64,000 nucleotides of DNA from Bog-950 sp044225825 (GCA_044225825.1 JBGAIB010000010.1:75954-139953); one strand, 5' to 3'. Shown: positions 9,847-18,823, counted from the stretch's first letter. Made by a program: numbers and translations. The notes: a model not told the origin generated them from the letters alone.

Positions 9847-11119
9847 CGCCTAAAGCGCTAAACATCCCCTGCGCCTTCAATAGAATTTCTTCGTATTCCT
9901 TTTCAGGAACCGAGTCGGCCGTTATAGCGCCTCCAACCCTTATCGATATATAGTTGCTCTCTGCATTGTAAAGTACACTGCGGATCACCACATTAAAATC
10001 GAAATCGCCTGAAGGGGTAATGTATCCTACTGACCCACTGTACAAGCCACGTTTAAAGTCTTCGTGTCGTTCAATTTCGTGCATCACCATTACCTTGGGT
10101 GCGCCTGTCATGCTGCCCATCGGAAAGGCATTGGTAATGCCTTGTAACCAATTGCCGGGGTTATCCATTTCACCTATAACGGTTGAAATCATCTGGTTAA
10201 CCGTATTGAAAGAATAAACGCCAAATAATTCTTCTACCTCTACTGAACCGGGCTTACAAGTGCGGGCAAGATCGTTGCGCACAAGGTCAACGATCATTAC
10301 ATTTTCTGCGCGCTCTTTACTGTCGTTTTTTAACTGTTCCATTAAGGCGTCGTTTTCTGCCTGCGATGTACCTTTTTTAATGGTGCCTTTTATTGGTTGG
10401 GAGATGAGCTTGCTTGCTTCTTTTTTTAGAAAACGTTCGGGGCTGGCGCAGAGGAGGTAATTGTGATGCCATTTAAAATAGCAACTGAACGGGGCTCCTG
10501 CCGCTGTATTTAGGGTGTCAAAAACCTGCAGTGGATTGATGGTTGTTTGTTCCGCATAAAACTCAGCGCAATAGTTCAATTCGTAAAAATCGCCTTCGGT
10601 AATCTGCTCTTTAATGGCATGTACATGCTGCAGGTAAGCGGGTTTAGTTGTGCGGGGAGTGAAGACAGGTTTTATTCCGGATGCTTCCTCCAGGATAGTG
10701 TTGCTTATGGCGTCCAGTATCTCAAATGTCTCGGGGTAGTTGCGGTTAACGGTTAAACGATTACCGTTTAACTCGAACAGATATCGTGGTTTAAAGAAGT
10801 AGAAGTCAGGAAAGCCAAAGGCGTCGGGGTTATTGCTTTGCAGCCGTTCCAGTTGGTTTTTTAAATCGTAGCTAAAAAAACCGAAAATGGTTGCGCCTGC
10901 TTCTTTCAAAAAATCCTCCAGGGTATCTACGCTGGGGGGACCAAAGGTGGTCTCCGCCAGGCGGTCCACCGCGAGGGTCCAATTGGTGGCGGGGTAATGT
11001 GCTACCTGATAGTTATTGTTATCTAACAGGCACACCACCGCAAAGCGATTGGCCCATGCAAGGGCTTTACGCTTAAAGGTTTCTACATCCTCAACAGGTA
11101 TGGTAGTTGTTTCTGCCAT
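9830..11119 (-). CDS. pabB: Aminodeoxychorismate synthase component I
   Basis: A chorismate-binding enzyme of 429 residues that aminates chorismate to 4-amino-4-deoxychorismate on the way to p-aminobenzoate and folate. Seen: YLQHVHAIKEQITEGDFYELN, SPERFLK, the PIKGT motif (PabB-type lysine), VDLVRNDLAR, GSMTGAPK and VRVGGAIT-like SIRVGGAIT. The PIKGT lysine argues for PabB over anthranilate synthase TrpE, which has a different residue there. No glutamine amidotransferase (PabA/TrpG) or PabC is adjacent. Its N-terminal domain is degenerate relative to the C-terminal catalytic part, as usual. It may share a transcript with purA upstream (60 bp gap). Confidence 0.9.
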   Translation of the reverse strand: MAETTTIPVEDVETFKRKALAWANRFAVVCLLDNNNYQVAHYPATNWTLAVDRLAETTFGPPSVDTLEDFLKEAGATIFGFFSYDLKNQLERLQSNNPDAFGFPDFYFFKPRYLFELNGNRLTVNRNYPETFEILDAISNTILEEASGIKPVFTPRTTKPAYLQHVHAIKEQITEGDFYELNYCAEFYAEQTTINPLQVFDTLNTAAGAPFSCYFKWHHNYLLCASPERFLKKEASKLISQPIKGTIKKGTSQAENDALMEQLKNDSKERAENVMIVDLVRNDLARTCKPGSVEVEELFGVYSFNTVNQMISTVIGEMDNPGNWLQGITNAFPMGSMTGAPKVMVMHEIERHEDFKRGLYSGSVGYITPSGDFDFNVVIRSVLYNAESNYISIRVGGAITADSVPEKEYEEILLKAQGMFSALGATVKS

Positions 11120-11179
11120 GGCAGTATACTGTGCGGCCCCGTTAGGGGTACCGGTAAGCTAAAAACGGATACAACAGGC

Positions 11180-12463
11180 CTACGCCAGTTGCTCTGCTTT
11201 TTTAAACACCAGCTTTTCGCGTTCCGGTCCGGTTGAAATCATGGAGATCTCGGTTGACAGGTATTCCTCTACAAACTGCAGGTACCCCAGGAATGTTTCC
11301 GGAAGGTCGTCGTAGTTGGTATAGTTACGCAGGTCGGCTTTCCAACCGCACAACTTGTGATAAACGGGTTTAATATCGGCCTGACAGATATCGTAAGGAA
11401 TCTGACTGCTGCGTTTGCCGTTAATCTCGTATTCCGTGCAGGCCTCAATAGTTTCAAAATCGTTTAACACATCGGCCTTGGTCATGGCTATTTGGGTGAC
11501 ACCGTTGATCATAATGGCGTATTTAAGCGCCGGCAGATCAATCCAACCGGTGCGGCGCGAACGGCCTGTGGTAGCCCCAAATTCGTTACCGATTTTGCGG
11601 ATCAATTCGCCTGTCTCGTCATTCAGTTCAGTAGGAAAAGGACCACTGCCCACACGGGTGGCGTAGGCTTTTGCAATACCGATTACTTCCTTGATTTTAT
11701 TTGGTGCAATACCCAATCCATTACAAGCACCGGAGGTAATTGTGTTGGAAGATGTTACATAGGGGTAGGTGCCGAAGTCGATATCCAGCATTGTGCCCTG
11801 CGCGCCTTCTGCCAGGATTGATTTACCGGCTGACAGTGCATTGTTCAGGTAGTATTCGCTGTCAATCAGGTTCAACGAACGCAGGAAGTCGATTGCTTCG
11901 AACCAGGTTTTCTCCGTTTCCTCCAGCGAAAATTCAAAATCATAAATCTTCAGCAGGTGCAGGTGCTTTTCCTTTACGCGGTCGTAAATACCTCTAAAGT
12001 CGCTGCTTTCAATATCGCCAATACGCAAACCGTTGCGGCCTGTTTTATCCATATAAGTAGGAGAGATGCCACGCAGGGTAGAGCCGATTTTACTCTGACC
12101 TTTTGCGGCCTCGCTGGCGGCATCCAGTATTTTGTGCGTTGGCAGTATCAAATGCGCTTTACGCGAAATGAATAAGCGCTTGTTAATCTCCACACCTTTC
12201 GCTGTCAGCTGCTCAATTTCCTTTTTAAGGGTAACCGGATCAATTACCACACCGTTACCTATCACGTTTACGGGACGCTCGTGTAAAATGCCGCTTGGTA
12301 CGGTGTGCAAAATGGTCTTTACCCCATCAATTACCAGGGTATGGCCGGCATTAGGACCACCCTGAAAGCGGGCAATAACATCATATTTATCGGCCAGGTG
12401 GTCAACGATTTTGCCTTTGCCTTCATCGCCCCACTGTAGGCCCAAAAGTATATCAACGTGCAT
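11180..12463 (-). CDS. purA: Adenylosuccinate synthetase
   Basis: Converts IMP, aspartate and GTP to adenylosuccinate, the first committed step to AMP. The N-terminal GTP-binding loop QWGDEGKGKIVD, GGPNAGHT, the IMP-binding QGTMLDIDFGTYPYVTSS and the C-terminal GPEREKLV are all intact. The length of 427 is standard. ATG at 12463 is the only sensible start. A hairpin lies just upstream (12476-12504) and probably separates it from the STAS gene. pabB follows 60 bp downstream on the same strand. Confidence 0.97.
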   Translation of the reverse strand: MHVDILLGLQWGDEGKGKIVDHLADKYDVIARFQGGPNAGHTLVIDGVKTILHTVPSGILHERPVNVIGNGVVIDPVTLKKEIEQLTAKGVEINKRLFISRKAHLILPTHKILDAASEAAKGQSKIGSTLRGISPTYMDKTGRNGLRIGDIESSDFRGIYDRVKEKHLHLLKIYDFEFSLEETEKTWFEAIDFLRSLNLIDSEYYLNNALSAGKSILAEGAQGTMLDIDFGTYPYVTSSNTITSGACNGLGIAPNKIKEVIGIAKAYATRVGSGPFPTELNDETGELIRKIGNEFGATTGRSRRTGWIDLPALKYAIMINGVTQIAMTKADVLNDFETIEACTEYEINGKRSSQIPYDICQADIKPVYHKLCGWKADLRNYTNYDDLPETFLGYLQFVEEYLSTEISMISTGPEREKLVFKKAEQLA

Positions 12464-12475
12464 AGCTAAAATTTA

Positions 12476-12504
12476 AACCCGCCGGGGTTTCACCGTGCGG
12501 GCTT
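12476..12504 (-). terminator. Hairpin between the STAS gene and purA
   Basis: On the minus strand CCCGC pairs with GCGGG around a GC-rich loop and is followed by TTT. It sits after the STAS stop and 13 bp before the purA ATG. It is probably a terminator or attenuator for the fur-STAS transcript; the U-run is short, so efficiency is uncertain. Confidence 0.45.
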
Positions 12505-12525
12505 TTATCGGTTAAGTAGTTTTAA

Positions 12526-12864
12526 TTAGTTCGATTTAAGAAAACCAATGGCAGCCGCCTCGTCGCTATAAACAGGGAAGAGGGTTTCCAGCTTGGTCAT
12601 TTGCAATAACTTTCTCATTTGCTCCGGTAAACCGCACAGTGCCAGTTCGCCGCCCGCGTTACGGGTTTTCGACAAGGCCGTCATCAGCATACCCAAACCG
12701 GTGCTGTTTATAAACTTCATTTCGGACAGGTTAAACAACACTTTTTTAGTGCCCGCTTCAATGTTTTGCTTCAGTAATTCCATTACCGGACCATTGGTGT
12801 TTTCGCCCAGCAGGTTGCCTTCCAGCGAAATTACAAGCACGCCCTCTTTCAATTCATTCTTCAT
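12526..12864 (-). CDS. STAS-domain anti-sigma-factor antagonist
   Basis: 112 residues consisting of one STAS domain of the SpoIIAA/RsbV type. The loop around the phosphorylatable serine is conserved (MKFINSTGLGML, about residues 50-61). Proteins of this type bind an anti-sigma/serine-kinase partner and are switched by phosphorylation of that serine. The frame is open further upstream, but that part overlaps the Fur gene, and MKNELKEGVLVISLEGN at 12864 is the natural start, 17 bp after the Fur stop. Likely co-transcribed with fur. No partner kinase or phosphatase is in the window. Confidence 0.85.
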   Translation of the reverse strand: MKNELKEGVLVISLEGNLLGENTNGPVMELLKQNIEAGTKKVLFNLSEMKFINSTGLGMLMTALSKTRNAGGELALCGLPEQMRKLLQMTKLETLFPVYSDEAAAIGFLKSN

Positions 12865-12881
12865 ACGTGTGTTGGGTGGTT

Positions 12882-13397
12882 TTATGCGTTTGTTGTTTCT
12901 ATTTCTTTTTTGGATTCCAGTTCGCGTTTTATCTGGCAATTTCCGCAAATGCCATACATGTTCAACGAATGGTGTGTTATTTTAAAGTTCAGTAATTCCC
13001 CCATCATGGTCTTTATCTGTTGAATGCGAGGATCGCAAAATTCAACCACTTTTTTACAATCTACACAAATGATGTGATCATGCTGTTTATAACCGTAGCT
13101 TTTTTCGTACTGCGCCTGGTTTTTACCGAACTGGTGTTTTTTTACCAGGTCGCAGCTAACCAATAATTCCAGCGTATTATAAACGGTAGCGCGGCTCACA
13201 TTGTATTTCTTTTTCACCAGGGTTTCATACAGGCTTTCGGCATCAAAGTGGTCGTCGCGGCTATAGATCTCGTCCAGTATAGTAAAGCGCTCGGCGGTTT
13301 TACGCAGGTCTTTCTGTTCCAGGTAGGCGGAGAAAATGTTTCTTACTTCTTCCAGTAATTCCTTTCTGTTCTGAATCACGCCCGAAAATACGGCCAA
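12882..13397 (-). CDS. Fur-family transcriptional regulator
   Basis: 171 residues. The N-terminal winged helix is VSRATVYNTLELL (about 67-79). Metal sites: HDHIICVDC with C111/C114 and CGNC with C151/C154 form the structural Zn site of Fur/PerR/Zur proteins. Whether it senses Fe, Zn or peroxide cannot be told from sequence. The start is uncertain: no ATG is available, and TTG at 13397 gives the longest product, with GTG at 13379 as the alternative. The TTG lies inside a long, unusual leader (see 13398-13941). The STAS gene follows on the same strand. Confidence 0.85.
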   Translation of the reverse strand: MAVFSGVIQNRKELLEEVRNIFSAYLEQKDLRKTAERFTILDEIYSRDDHFDAESLYETLVKKKYNVSRATVYNTLELLVSCDLVKKHQFGKNQAQYEKSYGYKQHDHIICVDCKKVVEFCDPRIQQIKTMMGELLNFKITHHSLNMYGICGNCQIKRELESKKEIETTNA

Positions 13398-13494
13398 AAG
13401 CCGACATCGCCAATGGAATTCTACGGTTGTTTATAATCTGTTTTTTATCAACGGTTTGGGGTTTCACATTGGCCGCAATCAAAATGTGGTTCAG

Positions 13495-13639
13495 ACTGAT
13501 TTTAGACTGAGGTTTTACCGGGTTTTACTGAGAAAATGCTTGGGTAAAAAGCAATTACGGAGCTTTTTAAGTGATTGGTTTTTAGCTGGTTAACATCGCG
13601 ATACTGAGTTTCGACTGAGGTTTTGCTGAGGTTTTCGCT
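13495..13639 (-). repeat. Cluster of AAAACCTCAG-type short repeats in the fur leader
   Basis: Two groups of an imperfect 10-11 nt motif. On the plus strand ACTGAGGTTTT or close variants occur near 13495, 13505, 13527, 13603, 13613 and 13625. On the transcript strand they read AAAACCTCAG. The two groups are about 100 bp apart. Direct repetition at this density in a leader suggests a binding site for a protein or RNA, but no known motif fits. Confidence 0.5.
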
Positions 13640-13835
13640 TTTCACTAGATCTCCCACTTCCTTTACTTCCGTAAAGATAATAATTAAATAATTAAAAAGG
13701 AAACAAAGTTAGACAAATGGATTTTATTATTATCGATAGCACTTAATTTTTAGGATTGTGCCGGTAAAGTGGGGATGTGTTTTGCCTGAGTGTCTCGACC
13801 ACCCCGTCAAGAATCCGGTTCCCGTATTCTTGCCA

Positions 13836-13869
13836 CCCCTCCTGATCCCGAAGTCTCGGGAAGGAGGGG
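13836..13869. terminator. Strong GC-rich hairpin between the outer-membrane protein gene and fur
   Basis: CCCCTCCT plus TCCCGA pairs with TCGGGA plus AGGAGGGG across a 4-nt loop, with a 2-nt bulge, 14 bp in all. A second imperfect palindrome (GAATCCGG..CCGTATTC, 13811-13829) precedes it. There is no clear U-run on either strand, so this may be a REP-like intergenic repeat rather than an intrinsic terminator. Confidence 0.45.
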
Positions 13870-13941
13870 AATTTTAACAGCGCAGCCTCTGCGGGGCTGG
13901 TGGAGGGTTGCGTTTGGTAGATGCGGTTGTTTAGAATAGCT

Positions 13942-14637
13942 CTAATTTGTTACCGGCGCATCTTGTGGATTGGCTATGCGGGTTGCTTTTGGTTTGCCGC
14001 CTATTGCAATTGCCACCTTAAGCCCAAGGGTATTAACAAGGCCTTCAAAATCATAGAAGGATTTGAAGAATAAACGGTTTTCGATAGTAAGATTCAATGC
14101 CAGGTTTCGTGGTAAGCGGATCGAGAGGCCGAGACCAACAGGAACTCCAATTTGTACAGGGGTAAAGCCAGGTAATGAGTTACGGCTTAAGGTGCGATAC
14201 CACATGGTGGTGCCTAATGTTTCCCAATAAGAATTATAACTGAACTTGTAAGCCAGTGCAAAATTGGCCAGTACACCGGCATGGGCCAGAAATCGCACTT
14301 TTTTATGTCCGCCTTCTATTTCGGCCATTAGAGGAACTGTTATGTAAGCGCAGTTATTATAAATCTGCGTAACGGAGGAAGATTTGGTATGATCACCGTA
14401 GGACGTAAAGTATTTATAGCCGCTGCATTCCAGCCCTATTGAAACGCCGAATTCCTTTTTGCTTATAAACCGGTAACTTACTGCAACCAAAGGCAATGCT
14501 TTTTTTACTGCCGGAGTGCGCACTGACAAGTTGATGAAACCAACATTAACACCGGCCCCAACATCCAGGTAATGGCTTTGGGCATAAGTAGCAAGGCTTA
14601 GGGCTAGTAATATAAGTAAGTTCCCTAAGGTTTTCAT
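13942..14637 (-). CDS. Outer-membrane beta-barrel protein, PorT-like type
   Basis: 231 residues with signal peptide MKTLGNLLILLALSLATYAQ. The start is the ATG at 14637; an in-frame TTG 6 bp upstream is less likely. The rest consists of alternating amphipathic strands (LDVGAGVNVGFINLSV, LPLVAVSYRFISKKEFGVSIGLE) typical of small Bacteroidota barrels of the outer-membrane beta-barrel/PorT-like superfamily. I cannot name a specific function. A TATATTTG promoter element lies 17-24 bp upstream of the ATG, so it is probably monocistronic. Confidence 0.7.
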   Translation of the reverse strand: MKTLGNLLILLALSLATYAQSHYLDVGAGVNVGFINLSVRTPAVKKALPLVAVSYRFISKKEFGVSIGLECSGYKYFTSYGDHTKSSSVTQIYNNCAYITVPLMAEIEGGHKKVRFLAHAGVLANFALAYKFSYNSYWETLGTTMWYRTLSRNSLPGFTPVQIGVPVGLGLSIRLPRNLALNLTIENRLFFKSFYDFEGLVNTLGLKVAIAIGGKPKATRIANPQDAPVTN

Positions 14638-14653
14638 AGACAAGGGATTCTTT

Positions 14654-14661
14654 CAAATATA
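14654..14661 (-). promoter_or_regulatory. -7 promoter element (TAnnTTTG) of the barrel-protein gene
   Basis: TATATTTG on the minus strand matches the Bacteroidota -7 consensus. A clear -33 TTTG at the usual 19-21 bp is not visible. The transcript would start about 10 nt before the ATG. Confidence 0.5.
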
Positions 14662-14741
14662 CGGAAGGTTTTTTTAGTGTGCATTAGAGCTTGTTAAGTT
14701 TGCTTTCAATTGCTTTATTTTACTATGTATAAACTGATGTT

Positions 14742-15248
14742 ATGAATGGCATACAGGCGATAGGTATAAGTGATTTTGAACGGTTCTTCAGCATTTGGAA
14801 GCAAGGGTTAGCGGAAGCAATTTCCAATGAAATGGCTACAACGGCCATTGATGAGGACCATTATCGTAACGCTTTTAAGAAGCACTTTGAACAGTTAATC
14901 GAACCCTTTGCAATTTGGGGCTACTATGATGGCGGAGAACTGCAAGCCTGGGTCTCGTTATTGCCTTGCCAGGCAGGTGTAATTATGGAACAAAATTTCG
15001 CCCAGATAAGCCTTTATGTCGACAACCTTTACAAAACGAAAGGCATAGGGAAATTGTTGGTGAAGTATGCCGTAGAGCAGGCCCGGCAGCATACCTGTTT
15101 ATGGTATATTCTGGCTTACATCAGCGAGCAGAATGTACCTGTTCAATGGATAGTAAAATCTCAAGGGTTTACCAAAGTGGGGGTGTTGCCCAATGCCACC
15201 AAAAATACGCTTGTGCCTATGCTTGGGTATTGGGTGCTGGGGTTATAA
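14742..15248 (+). CDS. GNAT-family N-acetyltransferase
   Basis: 168 residues. The acetyl-CoA-binding motif A is visible as ISLYVDNLYKTKGIGKLLVKYA (about 89-110; Q/RxxGxG/A equivalent TKGIGK). The C-terminal WIVKSQGFTKVGVLPN has the usual GF-x-x-x-G strand. The substrate is unknown. It is divergent from the barrel-protein gene and convergent with the collagen-like gene, standing alone. Confidence 0.8.
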   Translation: MNGIQAIGISDFERFFSIWKQGLAEAISNEMATTAIDEDHYRNAFKKHFEQLIEPFAIWGYYDGGELQAWVSLLPCQAGVIMEQNFAQISLYVDNLYKTKGIGKLLVKYAVEQARQHTCLWYILAYISEQNVPVQWIVKSQGFTKVGVLPNATKNTLVPMLGYWVLGL

Positions 15249-15258
15249 GGCACCAGTT

Positions 15259-16548
15259 TTAATTTACCTGAAAGGCAACAATATTATCCTCCGCCCAGGC
15301 ATTGCCGCCAAAGTTGCTAAGGGTTTGGGTGGTGTTGCTGTAGCTGGTGTTGCCGGCCAGGTAGTAATAGGTCTTGTTTCCTCCGGAAGTGTTGTTAATG
15401 ATAATGCTGCCATACAGCACTGCATACAGCGAAGGTCCCACCAGGCTGCCACTTGCCAATGGCGAACCGATGATGTCGGGGCTGGAGGAGAATATCCCCG
15501 GTCCATCGGAAAAGGTGCTGCGCAGCCAAAAGTAGGAGTTGGAAGGCGAGTTAGCGCCTGCACTCATCAGCATGGTAACGGTGACAGAGAATTTGCCGGG
15601 CGGCAACGTGATGCTGGTGCCGGTATACACATAGGTGCCGGTGTTGTAAGGTATATTAATACCAGCGCCTACCAGTGCTCCGTACGTAGCATTGATGGTA
15701 GCGGGTTTCCAGGTACCTACACCATTGGCATCGCTTGTTAAAATGTAACCGTTAGCCTGGGTACCATCGGCCAGTTGAAAGGCACCGGCAGTGGGACTGT
15801 TTATAGAAAGCCTGTAAGCCGGTGAAGTGGTTCCGATACCAATATTGCCTGCGCTGCTGATACGCATCCGTTCCAGGTTATTGCTCGCTACCACCACATC
15901 GGCTGCGTTGGTGCTGCCTATAAAGTTGTTGTTGGCCGGTGTACCAATGGGGGAGGTGGAGGCGTTTACGGCCGTATTGCCTGTAAGTTTCCAGAACAGG
16001 TTATCGGGGTCGGTGGGTGTCCATGCCGTGCCGTTATACATCAACAGGTTGTTGTTGGCCGGTGCAGTGTTGCTTACTGCGGTGTTTTGTAAACCTGCTA
16101 CGGTGGGGTTAGGGTAGTTGCCGGTAAGGTCGCCGCCTGCAGCACCCAGTGGACCGGTTGGTCCGGTTATGCCTTGTAAACCTGTAGGGCCTGTATCGCC
16201 TGTGGGGCCTTGAGCACCTGTGGCACCTGTGGCGCCGGTAATACCTTGCGGGCCTGTGGGACCCACTACTGGGTTGGCCGGATTGCAGAGTGATTCCCAG
16301 TTTACGGAAACAGCATTGTAGAAGAATACGCAGGCTGAGTCGGTATCGTATACCATTAGTCCATTAGCAGGGGCGGCAATTGCAGTTCGCTGCAAGGCGG
16401 TCATACGTGGTATTAGCAAACCCTTGTTACTGGCATCTACATGCAACAGGGCCGACGCATCGGGGTTGGCAATGCCGATACCTACGTTGTTTTGCGAAAA
16501 AGCAGAAAAGCTGCCAAGCAGCAGAAGTGCGGCGCTGAGTTTCTTCAT
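15259..16548 (-). CDS. Secreted protein with collagen-like Gly-X-Y repeats
   Basis: 429 residues with signal peptide MKKLSAALLLLGSFSAFSQ. The N-terminal segment NVGIGIANPDASALLHVD and the later NIGIGTTSPAYRLSI are the repeated 'G-I-G-T-x-x-P' motif of tail-fibre-like Bacteroidota surface proteins. Residues about 95-136 are a run of GPTGPQ-type Gly-X-Y triplets, followed by DLTGNYPNPTVAG. The C-terminal about 120 residues form a beta-rich, probably trimeric head (ITLPPGKFSVTVTML, C1q/TNF-like in appearance). There is no obvious T9SS sorting domain. It is probably a trimeric fibre on the cell surface; the ligand is unknown. Confidence 0.75.
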   Translation of the reverse strand: MKKLSAALLLLGSFSAFSQNNVGIGIANPDASALLHVDASNKGLLIPRMTALQRTAIAAPANGLMVYDTDSACVFFYNAVSVNWESLCNPANPVVGPTGPQGITGATGATGAQGPTGDTGPTGLQGITGPTGPLGAAGGDLTGNYPNPTVAGLQNTAVSNTAPANNNLLMYNGTAWTPTDPDNLFWKLTGNTAVNASTSPIGTPANNNFIGSTNAADVVVASNNLERMRISSAGNIGIGTTSPAYRLSINSPTAGAFQLADGTQANGYILTSDANGVGTWKPATINATYGALVGAGINIPYNTGTYVYTGTSITLPPGKFSVTVTMLMSAGANSPSNSYFWLRSTFSDGPGIFSSSPDIIGSPLASGSLVGPSLYAVLYGSIIINNTSGGNKTYYYLAGNTSYSNTTQTLSNFGGNAWAEDNIVAFQVN

Positions 16549-16585
16549 ACCGCTAAAGTAGTGATTCAGGAAAGGAGATTCAAGT

Positions 16586-18823
16586 CTATTCCGTGTCCTC
16601 GCTATCGAATCGGCTAACCTCCAGAATACCGTCCAGTGAGGTCATGCGGTGGATGAGGTCTTCCAATTCAGCAGTATCGTGCACATACACCATTATGCGG
16701 CCCTCGAATACTCCATCGGAGCTATCGAAGGAGATAGAGCGCATGTTGAGGTTCATTTGGCCGGTAATGATGTTGGTGATTTTGTTTACCAAGCCCACAT
16801 CATCTAAGCCGGTAAGCTTGATACCGGTAAGGAAGGCAATTTCGTGCTGTTTGGTCCAGCGGGTTTTGATAATGCGATACGCGTATTTGCTCATCAGCTG
16901 CACCGCATTGGGGCAGTTGGTCCGGTGTATCTTAATACCATCCTGTATGGTAAGGAATCCGAACACGTCATCACCGGGTATCGGGTTACAACAAGGGGCA
17001 AATTTGTAATCAATCTTATCCGAAGTTTCGCCCATAATCAGCAACTCGGCATTTTTCTGCAGGGTGGCTTTTACTACTTCGTCAATGTTTTCGTTAGCGC
17101 CCAGTTTTTGAGCGTTCTGCACTTTCGGCAGTTTTATTTTGCCGGCAATTACTTCCAGTTTCTCCAGTTGGGCTACATCAATCTTTTTACCCGCAATAGA
17201 GAAATAAAGATCGGTTGCGGAAATCATTTTAAAGTAGTTCATCAGCAACAGGATGTTGGCTTCGGAAATCTCCATCCGTAACTGCTTCATCTTCTTCTCC
17301 AGCATTTCCTTGCCTTCGGTAGCTACTTTCTTCTTCTCGTCCTTTAGGGTTTGCTTAATAACCGAGCGGGCTTTGGCGGTAACCACATAGGTTAGCCAAT
17401 CCTCGTTTGGAACCTGCTTGTTGCTGGTAAGTATTTGAATCTGGTCGCCGTTTTTAAGCACATAGCTTAAAGGCACCAGCTTGTTGTTTACCTTAGCGCC
17501 TATACATTTTTTACCTACATCGGAGTGAATCTCGAAGGCAAAGTCAAGGGCGGTAGCACCTTTACGCAGGCGTTTTAAGTCGCCTTTAGGAGTAAATACA
17601 AAAATCTCGTCGCTAAAGAGCTCGTACTTAAACTCGTTTACCACATCCAGTGCAGTGGCATCGCTGCTGCTTAGCACGCCGCGTATTTTGTTCAGCCATT
17701 CATCCAACGCGCTATCGGCGCTGCCTTCTTTATACTTCCAGTGTGCGGCAAAACCCTTTTCGGCAATTTCGTGCATACGCTCGGTGCGTATCTGAATTTC
17801 CACCCACTTACCCGAATTACTCATCACCGTAGTGTGCAGGGCTTCGTAACCATTGGCCTTAGGGTTGCTGAGCCAATCGCGCAGGCGCTCGGGGTTAGGA
17901 TGATAGATATCGGTTATAGCCGAATAAACACCCCAGCAATCGCTCTTTTCTTTTTCCGGGTCCGATTTCAGGATGATGCGGATGGCAAACAGGTCGTATA
18001 TCTCTTCGAAAGGAACACCCTTGTTCTTGATTTTATTAAAAATGGAAAAGATAGACTTAGGACGGCCATAGATATCGAAATGGAAGCCGCGCTTTTCCAG
18101 TTCTTCCTTAAGCGGGCGAATAAAGTCGTGAATGAATTTAGTGCGCTCGCGCTTGGTTTCGTTCAGGCGGCGGGCAATCTCCTTGTAGGTGTCCGGTTCG
18201 GTATGCTTTAACGAGAGGTCTTCCATCTCGGTTTTAATAGCATACAAACCCATACGGTGTGCCAGCGGTGCATACAAAAACATGGTTTCGCTGGCAATTT
18301 TCAATTGCTTTTCGCGCTTAAGCGAGTCGAGCGTACGCATGTTGTGCAGACGGTCGGCCAGCTTAATCAGGATTACGCGTATATCGTCGTTCAGCGTAAG
18401 CAGTAACTTGCGGAAGTTCTCCGCCTGCAGGCTGCTATTCAAATCGAAGATGCCCGAGATTTTAGTAAGGCCATCCACAATTTTTGCCACCTCTTTATTA
18501 AAATGACTTTCAATTTCCTGCAGCGTTACTTCGGTGTCTTCTACCACATCGTGCAACAGGGCACAGATAACCGATGTAGCATCCAGCCCCATTTCTTCCG
18601 TGACTATACGGGCCACTTTAATCGGGTGTATCACATAAGGTTCGCCACTTTTACGGCGCATATCCTTATGGGCTTCCATCGAAATCTCGAAGGCCTGGCG
18701 AATCATTTTCTTTTCGCCCGGCGAAACGTTTTTGCGCAGGGAGCGCAACAAGGCACGGTATTCTTTTAAAATTACCTTCTTCTCGGCTTCTAAATCGATG
18801 GTATGTTCGGTGGTACTGTTCAT
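16586..18823 (-). CDS. Bifunctional (p)ppGpp synthetase/hydrolase (RelA/SpoT homologue)
   Basis: 745 residues, full length. The HD hydrolase domain is intact: HPIKVARI, ALLHDVVEDT and KLADRLHNMRTL. The synthetase domain has YGRPKSIFSIFNKI, YDLFAIRIIL, NGYEALHT and VEIQIRTERMHEIAEKGFAAHW. TGS (IFVFTPKGDLKRLRKGATAL) and a C-terminal ACT/RRM domain (GRIMVYVHDTAELEDLI) follow. Both catalytic halves look active, so this is the stringent-response enzyme that makes and degrades (p)ppGpp. It is monocistronic: 164 bp separate it from the sterol genes upstream, and 37 bp from the collagen-like gene downstream. Confidence 0.95.
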   Translation of the reverse strand: MNSTTEHTIDLEAEKKVILKEYRALLRSLRKNVSPGEKKMIRQAFEISMEAHKDMRRKSGEPYVIHPIKVARIVTEEMGLDATSVICALLHDVVEDTEVTLQEIESHFNKEVAKIVDGLTKISGIFDLNSSLQAENFRKLLLTLNDDIRVILIKLADRLHNMRTLDSLKREKQLKIASETMFLYAPLAHRMGLYAIKTEMEDLSLKHTEPDTYKEIARRLNETKRERTKFIHDFIRPLKEELEKRGFHFDIYGRPKSIFSIFNKIKNKGVPFEEIYDLFAIRIILKSDPEKEKSDCWGVYSAITDIYHPNPERLRDWLSNPKANGYEALHTTVMSNSGKWVEIQIRTERMHEIAEKGFAAHWKYKEGSADSALDEWLNKIRGVLSSSDATALDVVNEFKYELFSDEIFVFTPKGDLKRLRKGATALDFAFEIHSDVGKKCIGAKVNNKLVPLSYVLKNGDQIQILTSNKQVPNEDWLTYVVTAKARSVIKQTLKDEKKKVATEGKEMLEKKMKQLRMEISEANILLLMNYFKMISATDLYFSIAGKKIDVAQLEKLEVIAGKIKLPKVQNAQKLGANENIDEVVKATLQKNAELLIMGETSDKIDYKFAPCCNPIPGDDVFGFLTIQDGIKIHRTNCPNAVQLMSKYAYRIIKTRWTKQHEIAFLTGIKLTGLDDVGLVNKITNIITGQMNLNMRSISFDSSDGVFEGRIMVYVHDTAELEDLIHRMTSLDGILEVSRFDSEDTE

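Larger units (their letters stand above)
13398..13941. promoter_or_regulatory. 544-bp intergenic region upstream of the Fur-family gene
   Basis: No convincing gene. Reading on the minus strand towards fur, a TAnnTTTG element (TAACTTTG, 13704-13711) could be the promoter; I see no good -33 element. That would give a leader of about 300 nt with repeated CTCAG motifs (listed separately). The stretch 13670-13700 is very A/T-rich (GATAATAATTAAATAATT) and could hold a Fur-type operator. The distal part, 13811-13869, holds two hairpins and lies downstream of the outer-membrane protein gene. Confidence 0.4.

Noticed and set aside
9830..11119. Anthranilate synthase component I (TrpE)
   Set aside because: The PIKGT motif and the lack of neighbouring trp genes favour PabB.
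13300..13482. 60-codon frame overlapping the fur start
   Set aside because: It overlaps fur in another frame on the same strand and resembles no protein; fur has the conserved domain.
15259..16548. Prophage tail fibre
   Set aside because: A signal peptide is present and no phage structural, lysis or integration genes occur anywhere near.
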